A DNA stretch of 64,000 nucleotides from Seiridium cupressi (Eukaryota; Ascomycota; Sordariomycetes; Amphisphaeriales; Sporocadaceae), in the NCBI GenBank assembly GCA_036674765.1, contig JARVKI010000007.1, positions 1 to 64,000 on the forward strand. The letters are read 5' to 3'. The position numbers and the translations under genes are program-made. Below, piece by piece: positions 56,014 to 64,000 of this stretch. Each line of letters opens with the position of its first letter. Within the stretch, counting starts at the first letter, position 1. The notes beneath the pieces are model-generated. The model was given only the letters and a program-made list of their open reading frames with translations, searched no databases and was not told the DNA's origin.

Positions 56014-58459
56014 ATGCGACCCCTGCTGCCTCGACCTGGCCCGCCAGCGTTGCCGCTAACACCATCCGGTAGCGCATTACCTATCCCACCGATACAAAAA
56101 ACCCTAACCGCTTGCAACGAATGTAGACACAAAAAGACCAAAGTAAGTTTCCAGCTGCTATCCAAGGGACTCGCAGTTGTTTTCCGTCTTTGGGCTATAG
56201 GGAAACCAATCTCGAAAGGTCTTCTCGAAAGGTCTTCTCACTAACCGTCTCTAGTGCGACGGAGAGCGCCCAGCATGCCTGAGATGCCGCCGGGCTGGTG
56301 CCACGTGCGTCTATGCCAACGACTCGGCCGTTGTGCAGAATGCGATAAAACGCAAATATAGGGAATTGCAGGAGGCATCAGATACACAGCTAGAGCTTAT
56401 CAATATTCTCCGCACGCGGGAACAATACGATGCGCAGGCAGTCTTGCAGCGACTCCGCGCAGGTGAGAGTGTCGAGGCTCTAGTCCGGTTTATCAAACAC
56501 GGCGACCTTCTCTTGCAGTGTCGCAAGACCACCGCCAGCCAGGTTCGGTATAGCTTCCCTATGATCTCCACCATGCCGCCTTGCCTGGACATGGACGGAA
56601 GTCCGTACACTCGATCTTTACTCTATCAGAGGACCTTCGTCGACCAACCCCAACCGGGCGCTCTTAATCTACGCGCCCTCCCGATCCACGAGAAGAGATA
56701 TGACTGGCCATACCACGCCGCAGAGCTCGTGGAGTCTTCTCTGGATACTGTGCGCGCTTCTACCTGGACTGCGGTCACCGACTCGGATGATCTGGTTCGC
56801 ACGCTGCTGAAGGCGTACCTTTACTACGATTTCCCGTCCAACTCGTTGTTTCACAAGGATGCCTTCCTTGTTGACTTGGCAGCAGGCCGAAGGACCTACT
56901 GCTCTCCTCTTCTTGTCAATGCAGTGCTTGCCTGTGCTTGTGTGAGTCTGCCGAACGAGGTACATCTGTGCATACCAGTGCTAACTAACTTGTTTTGCCT
57001 ACAGCACTGCTTCCGCACCCCCGCAAGCTCGATTGACTTCTGGAACCCGAAAGAGTTGATCTACCAATTCACAGCCGAGGCCAAGCGCCTCTGGGAGCGC
57101 GAGCAAGCACGAAATCATATCACCACAGTCCAAGCGGGCGCTATCATCGGCTACTCTCTGAACTGCGATGGCTTGGACAAGATCGGTTTCCGGTACTTAA
57201 GACTAGCAATATCCATGGCAAAAGACATGGGGCTTTTCTCACCGCAGCCCAGAGCTGTAGACTCCAAGAGGCAAGCAGTCTTTTCCGCAACAGCTTGGGG
57301 GCTCTTCGATATGCAAGCGTAAGCAGTTCTAAACCAGGCGCCCCAAATCAGTTGACAAATCCCTTGCACAGAAGACAAACTTTCCTTACGCGCCAACCGT
57401 CATTGTTGGTTGATCCTCCTCCAGTTACCTGGACAAATGAGTCATTATCAACATACTACTTCGGCGAACTCTGGGTGTTATATCCGCAGGCGCCATATCC
57501 GACACCCGTTTACCACAGCCAGGTCTTCAGCGCTACATGCGAGTTGGCGTCAATCATGAACGACATCGTTATTCGGACGTACGGGCCATCGAAGCAATCT
57601 GGCCCCATATCATTCCGGGAAGCTCTGGGTTTTCGGGATAGATTGCGCAAATGGCAGGCAATGCTGCCAATTCCCCTGCAACCGGAGTCAGCTGTCTTCC
57701 CTGCACAGCTTAAACTTCAGTAAGTAAAGGACGGTGTCTCATCAATCTCATTCATCATCGATAGTAACACATGGCAGTATGCAGTTTTGTGTCCTTTTGA
57801 TCTTTCTGTTGGGCCGATTCAGTGCAGTTGAGCGCTCAGCAGCAGAGCTCGGCATCACACCCGGGGATATGACCACTGCACAGGCCATCACCTCATCGGC
57901 GAAGACATCGCTAGAGTCGTTGTTATATCTCTACTATGCTCGCCACAGTTTCGAGAAATGCGACACGGCCATGATGGCGTACTTCGATCTCATGGGGTTC
58001 GGCGCTCTGAAAGATATGGGTCACTCCAATCAGCAGGCACGAATGTCCAAACTATCCATGGTGGTCTTGTGTGCTAAAGGTCTACGCGATCAGGCCCGAA
58101 ACTTCTTCGTAGCGGAAGTAATATTTGCAATTCTCCGCGACTCGCTGTCGTATGAGGATGCGCGCCAGCTGAAACAGTTTGCATGCATCGAGAACGAGGA
58201 AAAGAGGAAACCACTCTTGGCGGAACATGTCTTTTCTCATTATCCATTGACAAGCACGGATTTGTACGATGTTGCGGATCAGCGCAGGTTAGACGAACTG
58301 GTAAAGAGTTACGAAGTACTGGATATCGACGATGACGACAAGGACAAGGACAATGAGATGCCTGTTGCCAACGATACTGACGGTACTGACGGCATTGATG
58401 GTCTAGATCGAATGGATGGAGTTGACGATACCAGCTGCGGTAGCTGCACCTCAAGGTGA
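56014..58459 (+). CDS. Zn2Cys6 fungal transcription factor
   Basis: Zinc-cluster regulator. Five exons, join(56014..56142, 56255..56941, 57005..57318, 57372..57719, 57778..58459), give 719 aa. The binuclear cluster uses C34, C37, C44, C51, C54 and C61; the first intron falls exactly between KKTK and CDGERPACLRC, splitting the cluster before the third Cys as in many Nit-4/XlnR-type factors. A short predicted coiled coil follows (KRKYRELQEASDTQLELINI). The fungal_trans domain shows LLKAYLYYDFPSNSLFHKDA, HCFRTPASSIDFWNPKELIY, LGFRDRLRKWQAMLP-type blocks and a SFEKCD segment. The C-terminus is a very acidic Asp-rich tail made of TDGTDGIDGLDRMDGVDD repeats, a possible activation surface. Target genes unknown; the divergent P450 is a candidate. 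Confidence 0.9.
56208..56236 (+). repeat. 13-bp tandem duplication in intron 1
   Basis: TCTCGAAAGGTCT occurs twice in direct tandem inside the first intron of the zinc-cluster gene, just before its acceptor. It lengthens the intron without affecting phase. Confidence 0.7.
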
Positions 58460-59468
58460 GAATGTGACAATGAATTTAAGACAGAAATTTGATGACCCTG
58501 GACATTGATATATGGCTGGATCAACAACTTGTCTTCTGGTATGTATGGGAGTGGCGTTCACTAAACTTGTTAGATTTATTCAAAACAAATATCCATACAC
58601 AGCATTATCGAGGCCTAGATAGCATATTTCAAAGAACGGGCAACCTTTTAGAGCTACTATTTGTTATAATTTGAGCATGCCTGATCACTCGGTGGACCAC
58701 GTGAGCGCATTCCACAGTTTCATATCGAGTCGACACCCTCTTGCCAGGGCATGTCGCAAGTACTCTCGCGCCGGGACGCTTGCACATAGCAAGCAGCCGT
58801 ACACTTTCACTTGATCACTTGCACCTTCCTGCGGGTAAACTCGATACTGTGACTGAACACCCTATCTTGGTTGACAGCAACGTCACGGGTTCTGCTGCGA
58901 CCGATCTTAACAACAGTCATTAGCAATGCCAGTTCTTCGCTCTTTCCCAGTCCTCTCTTCTACCTGTACGATGGGGCTCGATTATGAGTGAGTATAGACT
59001 TCATTGGATCACAAGATCTCGTCATCGAGACTACAAGCACTACAGGTACGATTCGATGGCCAGTCACTTGTCTCGCATCAAGAAACACATCAGCAGAGCG
59101 GTCTGTAACGGTTTGTAACAAAACAAGCCATGGCTGATCATGCAAACATGACTCAGTGAACAATCCTGTTGCCCACCATCGACGAGGATTGTTCCTCTCG
59201 GTCGATTATTCAAATGAGTTATGTGGCTTAAGGGCCGAATAATTACTGTTTACCTAAATTCACATACCTTATCTCTCTCATACCTACAAGTAGGTGTTCT
59301 CGTTATCTAATCTGACTTGATGTAAAGAACAGCCGTGAGTCTGATGTACGCAACAGCAGTTTACTCTTTCTATCATAGCAAACGAGCCTTTACCCATACT
59401 ATTACATCCTTTCCACTATCAACCTCTTTGGCTGTCACTAGTGGTACAAGGCCAGTGCAACCAACGAC
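58460..59468. other. 1.0-kb intergenic region
   Basis: Between two same-strand genes. Short open frames only. No clear regulatory element or repeat recognised. Confidence 0.5.
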
Positions 59469-60259
59469 ATGGCCGACAACTTCGCAGACAAACTGTATAG
59501 CCTTACAGCCGGCGAGCTTCGTGAGCTCGTTCTCGTGCTATGCATGGAGAAGAAAGCGAAGGGCGTTGCACAGGCTCACATGAACATCATGCGCCCCTCA
59601 CTCGGTCTGACTGCAACCAGTACCACGACGTCTTCGGTGGGCCTTCGCGCTCAAACTCCAACGAACACCCAGCTTCACCTTCCATCTCTGACGCTGTCGC
59701 CCGAGTCCCCAAGTCAGCATTCGCACCTCGATCTCCCTGCCCCTACCACCGGAGCGGGAAGAGTCAGCAAGAAGTCCAACAAGTCGACTCCTAGAAAGCC
59801 AACTAAGATTGTAGCAAAGCGGACACCTCTCTACCACACGTGCCGGAACTGCGGCGGCCGTTTCAGACAACAGGATAATGGATTCTACGCCTGTACCTAT
59901 CATACAGGTGAGCTCAGGCGTACTCTGAGATAAGATCCATGTTAACACATGGATAGGTCAATTGGTGAATACCATTTCCGACGACCACTGGAGGCGTGCC
60001 TCCCCACGGATCAAGAAATATGCAGTAAGCAACTTCCAAAGTTATGTCATGCCCCGTATAGCCTGTTTTGGGAGTTTACCGGTTCCTGACGCAGCGGTTC
60101 TGCTCCTGAAACATGGGTTTGAACTCCTGACAACTCATCAGGCAGGTTAGAAGAAGCAAAGACTGACTCCAGATGTTGTAGTGCTGCGGCAAGGACGCCA
60201 AGGCCGCTGGCTGCCGCCAGGGGAAGCATGTCGCTCAAAGTGAAAAGCTTGACCGTTGA
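59469..60259 (+). CDS. small CHORD-like zinc-binding protein
   Basis: Three exons, join(59469..59907, 59957..60024, 60182..60259), give 194 aa. The N-terminal 40 residues (MADNFADKLYSLTAGELREL) look helical. A Ser/Thr/Pro-rich linker follows, then a basic stretch (KKSNKSTPRKPTK). The C-terminal zinc-ligand pattern is C125-x2-C128, C142-x2-H145 (CTYHTG), C170-C171, and C180-x4-H185 (GCRQGKH). This order and spacing recall the CHORD domain of Rar1/CHORDC1 proteins (C..GC, C.yHpG, W.CC, GC..G.H), although the bulky FHdg part is missing. The last exon is chosen because its acceptor directly after TTGTAG removes an in-frame stop. No partner domain such as CS is present. Function unknown; DNA or protein binding is possible. 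Confidence 0.62.
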
Positions 60260-60853
60260 TGCTGATTAGGAGAAGCTGGATGTTTGGATTGGACTACAAC
60301 CTTGAATGCTGCAGGAAATAGGCGAGGAACCGATGGCTGCCAACTTACGACAACCATATCAAGGCGTTACAGGACATGACGAGGAAACATTTTGCTAGAG
60401 TATGATGAAGGCACACATTGAAGGATACTACTGTCTTTGAAAAGATCGGATGTAGTTTGCACCCTTTGCAGACTGTTGGTTTTGTAGTCATAAGACCACC
60501 CATCGCAGAGAACTGTCACGAGCAATATACATGGTTCTCTTGCACTTATTTTCAAATGCTTGCCGCAAGCTATACGCCGAGACGACTCCCATCTTGGAGA
60601 AGGCTGTAAAATCCGACAAACGTCGTAACAGTCGGGCTACTGAGTGTGCATTCTCCACAGAAGGGGATACATTCTCCCGCTGCACCAGCTGCTTCCCCAC
60701 TCGATGGAGACAGCGCGCGTAAGATGGCACGATTAACAGGCGAACATGGCATGGCAAAAGGTGTTGTTATTCTACTACTTCACAAGCTTCCTAGCCAAGT
60801 TTCCTCTCAAAGCTCTTCTCGATTCAATTCATCCTCTGGTCCAAGTCGCCCTC
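60260..60853. other. intergenic between convergent genes
   Basis: About 590 bp of 3' flanks of the CHORD-like and MFS genes. No feature recognised. Confidence 0.5.
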
Positions 60854-62532
60854 CTAGTGTAGGCTACGACCTCTGAACTGAAGATAAAGTGTTGGAAGCA
60901 CTGCAAACACGACCATCATCCCAGTCGCAACGCCAGCTGTGCCAGGCATACCGGCTGCCTCGATGAGTTGAGGAAACCTAGATTTTTGTCAGCTTCAAGC
61001 TAGAGCTCTTACACTGCTTTCCGCCGCTTACCAGAAGGGGCCAATGAAACCCCAGATCTGTCGAACAAAGGTAATGAACACGCCAACACCGGCAGCATCC
61101 TCCCTATAGCAATCAACGGCATAGGTTATGTATACAGTTGTCACGAGCTGGTTCCCGACGGCACCAATGGTCGTACCAACCAAGGGCGTGATGTTATACG
61201 TCTCCGTTGCGGCAGTCTGAACGAGGAAGACGATTACACCGACAATGGCTAACGTCTGGCCGACATAACTGAGCCACAGACGGTGCTCAGCTGGTGGAGG
61301 AGAGCCGGTCTGCTTCCGTCGGTGATTCATCCAGAGGTCAGACATGCGTCCGCCCATCTGTTCGCCGATGATGGCGCCCAGGATGAACGACAGAAACTGT
61401 AAACCCACCTGCTGTGTGTTGAAGGCATACTTCGCGGGGAAGATTTGCGGAATCTCGATGGTGGGCATGATGTTCGACCAAAGGAAAATCATAGAGTATG
61501 ACATGGCCGGGATCCAGACGACGGGCTTGGTGAAGTAGATGAAGGGGTGCACGAAGTCCTTCCATGACAGCGGATCGGGGTTGATGCGACCAAAGGTAAA
61601 GTACTGCTTCTTCAGCTTCGGGCTGCTCGGCTTCACGGCAAAATCACGTCTGTACAGAGTCTCGGGGCCGAGGAACAGGTACAGAACGAATTGAACTGCG
61701 TTCGTGATTGCGAGAACGTAGTAGATCCACCGGTAGTTCACTCGGAGAGCGACGAAGCCAAAAATGAACGGAGCGATCGGTACGCCCAAGGTGACCATGA
61801 TTGTCCAGGCTCCCATGAAGGTTGCACGTTCCGTTTTGAAGAACATCTCTTGTACTACAGCACTACCAATGGCGGCAGCTGGGCTGATGAAGAAAGCAGT
61901 GATTGCGCGGCAGAGAGCCATGGTACCGTATGAGTAGCTGAACCCGCAACCGATATTGCCAGCCAGGCTGCAGATCAACGAGATCAGGAAAATTGGTCGT
62001 CGTCCGTAGATGTTCGATAGTGGCCTCCAAAATAGCGGTGCGCCGCCCAGAATGGCGATTACGAGAGAGGTAAGATAACTGGCTTGTTGAACCTCGATAT
62101 CGAAATCCTTAGCGATATCGACAAAGGCGGACTGGATTGCTGCTGCGGTGAAAGTGCCCATCATGGCATGGAAAGCTACCAACACCAGATTGATAATTTT
62201 CTTTCGTCTCTATCAGAACAATATAATCTAATTACTGGCTGAGGTGACAACTCACTGTGCTTCGCGGCCAGTTGTATGGATCTGCGGGATCCATGCTGGG
62301 AACCGGCTCGAGAGCTAGATGCCCGTGCCTATCCATCAAGTATTGCCGGTGCTCGTCGGACAAGTCTTCGACACTATTCTGTGGGCAGAAATAGTATTAG
62401 CGAATCTGAATGCTAGAGTCTCTTGATGTCGAGGTTGCAACATACAGACGCCGGCGCCTGGCCGTTCTGGCGCTCCGTGTCTTCCAGCTGCGTCTTCTCC
62501 ATCTTCGGGTTGGTGGATTCGGGAGACGCCAT
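60854..62532 (-). CDS. MFS transporter (DHA1-like)
   Basis: Major-facilitator drug/polyamine-type proton antiporter of the plasma membrane. Four exons, complement(60854..60977, 61032..62209, 62256..62378, 62446..62532), give 503 aa. The start is MASPESTNPKMEKTQLEDTE. A cytosolic N-terminus leads to MDPADPYNWPRSTRRKKIIN, the typical entry to helix 1 of this group. Helix 2-3 shows the MFS motif A equivalent PLSNIYGRRPIFLIS, and helix 5 AWTIMVTLGVPIAPFIFGF. A central loop with SSPKLKKQYFTFGRINPDPL separates the two halves. Hydrophobic segments up to GVATGMMVVFAVLPTLYLQF complete about 12 helices. The first exon lacks hydrophobic residues and is short (87 nt), so it is easy to miss. Substrate unknown; export of a toxic metabolite is one possibility. 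Confidence 0.9.
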
Positions 62533-64000
62533 CGTTGCCAATTCTAAATGCTGGAATCAGTTCGAGTTACCGTTCGACAGATGTAGGACGAACAGTAGCA
62601 CAACTTCAAGCCAGAACAGACGATCAAGATCTAGAGAGCCAGATCTCCGCCAAGCGAAGGGGGAAGTTGGTAAATAACTGCTTCAGAGATATGGAGGCGT
62701 GTTCCTCCCGAAACATCTACCACCGCAGTGCGGAGATGCAAGGGAAGCTGAAGCTACTCCACGTCGCGCCCATCTTCGACTGCTAAGTCCACTCTGACCT
62801 CAACCCACTACAGAGGTCTGGTTGGTTCTGTGCGGGATACAGGGGCCTGTCGTCGGTAGATCGCCACCGATTGAGTAATAGATAGCGCTGAAATCCCCCA
62901 TGTCGGATGCAGAACAATCTCCGCAAAGACGCAGCCTCTGCCCCTGCGCTATCGCCGTTGTGTGGGAGAATGGTCTTATTCCCGATTAGATGACTCGAGC
63001 CAACGTTAGGTTTCGTCCATAACTTGTGTACGACCAATTGGGGGATACGACGACGGTCCAAATGTTCAATGATGCAGAGTTCGGCAACCCGGTTTTGCCA
63101 TACCGGATTTGTTATCTTAACAAAGCTTGGGTAACGTTGGCAGCCATGGCTTGCTTGGTACCAAACGCCTCACAGATCACAGCCGACTAGCCGCGTCATG
63201 GTGCTTGCCATGACAGATCCCGGGTCAGCGCTCAGCCAGGATTCTCCAAAAGGAAGCTGGCTGGCAAATCAAATCGACCCAAGAGTCCAAGCCAGCAGGC
63301 CTTAGCACCCGGATGGAGGTTGCCGGAACTACATATGTCCTGTGTATGCACCAACTTTGCACGCGACTGAGAACTGTCGGCGTATCGCAGTGTACAACCA
63401 GGCAATAGAGCCCTACAAGGTACGCTGAAGATTGTTGCAACTCCCAGATTCAGTTGCGCAAAATTACAACTCAATCCCCACGGCGCTGTGATGCATGTTA
63501 AAGCCTGTGCAGGACATGCAACTGGCCTTGATATACGCCATGCTGTCTAGCTGCTAGCCGGCGGGGCGAGCCGGCTGGGCAACGTCCACTGCAGATGCAC
63601 AATGATACCTACCTACATTATTCAATATAGACTCACAATCCAGTCGTACATATGATAGCGATGAAACATGCATGAGGCTGTTTCAAGTACTGTCGGGCCG
63701 TTTTGCGATCGTCACTCGGTCTGCCAAAAGAGCAGATTCACCTACAAAGAATTAAATGCTACTCAAAGCCCAATTGCCGACTTCTGTAGCCGCTGCTCGC
63801 AGTGACGGGTGTTGCAGATGCAAGCTAATGTACGGGGGTGCTACGGTTTACCGTACTGTACTACCAGGAGGTCCGCACAGAAAGATGCACACTTCCCCAC
63901 ATATTTCGGCCAAATTTGAACAAATATCAATACTAGAAGTCGAGGGAAAATCGTAAAATCTTCAAACTTCGTATCTGGATTAATTGCTCTATTTCCTATA
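62533..64000. other. 1.5-kb terminal intergenic region, MFS promoter
   Basis: The promoter of the MFS gene lies at the left. Short open frames at 63225-63474 and 63756-63956 are not recognised. No tRNA or repeat identified; the window edge may hide a further gene. Confidence 0.45.

Overview
The window looks like nuclear DNA of a filamentous ascomycete (Pezizomycotina, most likely Eurotiomycetes of the Aspergillus/Penicillium type). Genes are dense and on both strands. Introns are short (mostly 45-170 nt) with GT-AG ends. The gene families fit: Zn2Cys6 regulators, a CYP505 self-sufficient P450, a deuterolysin, a tannase-family esterase, a cutinase, a PL3 pectate lyase, an S10 carboxypeptidase and an AYG1-type hydrolase. 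I assigned exons by eye from splice sites, reading-frame phase and protein-family conservation; every join given as complete is phase-consistent.

Layout. 0.5-5.4 kb is a housekeeping block: BFR2/AATF (ribosome biogenesis), divergent to IND1/NUBPL (mitochondrial Fe-S assembly), then an SMNDC1/SPF30-like Tudor protein. 6.1-26.2 kb is an accessory stretch rich in secreted and oxidative enzymes: deuterolysin, a Zn2Cys6 regulator, a CYP505 fusion with a one-base frameshift, a tannase/feruloyl esterase, a GMC oxidoreductase, a serine carboxypeptidase and a seven-helix membrane protein. 26.9-39.4 kb is gene-poor and holds several decayed genes (GH30 hydrolase, small secreted protein, protein-kinase-like gene, fasciclin protein with an in-frame stop, ferroportin-like fragment). 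An intact cutinase and the conserved TAPT1/EMP65 gene sit among them. 39.7-52.2 kb carries an SDR, an unrecognised 390-aa protein, an AYG1-like hydrolase, a beta-carbonic anhydrase with a shortened C-terminus, a pectate lyase, an alpha/beta hydrolase and an RNA ligase of the DRB0094 family. 52.5-62.5 kb carries a P450, a second Zn2Cys6 regulator, a small CHORD-like zinc protein and an MFS transporter.

How the genes fit together. The secreted enzymes (deuterolysin, carboxypeptidase, tannase, cutinase, pectate lyase, dead GH30) suggest a saprotroph or plant-associated fungus that degrades protein, cutin, pectin and phenolic esters. There is no polyketide synthase, NRPS or terpene cyclase, so neither P450, the AYG1-like hydrolase nor the GMC enzyme belongs to a recognisable biosynthetic cluster here. 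I found no CRISPR array, no intact transposon, no rRNA and no convincing tRNA. The most unusual intact gene is the DRB0094-type RNA ligase. The most striking regional feature is the concentration of pseudogenes between 26.9 and 39.4 kb.
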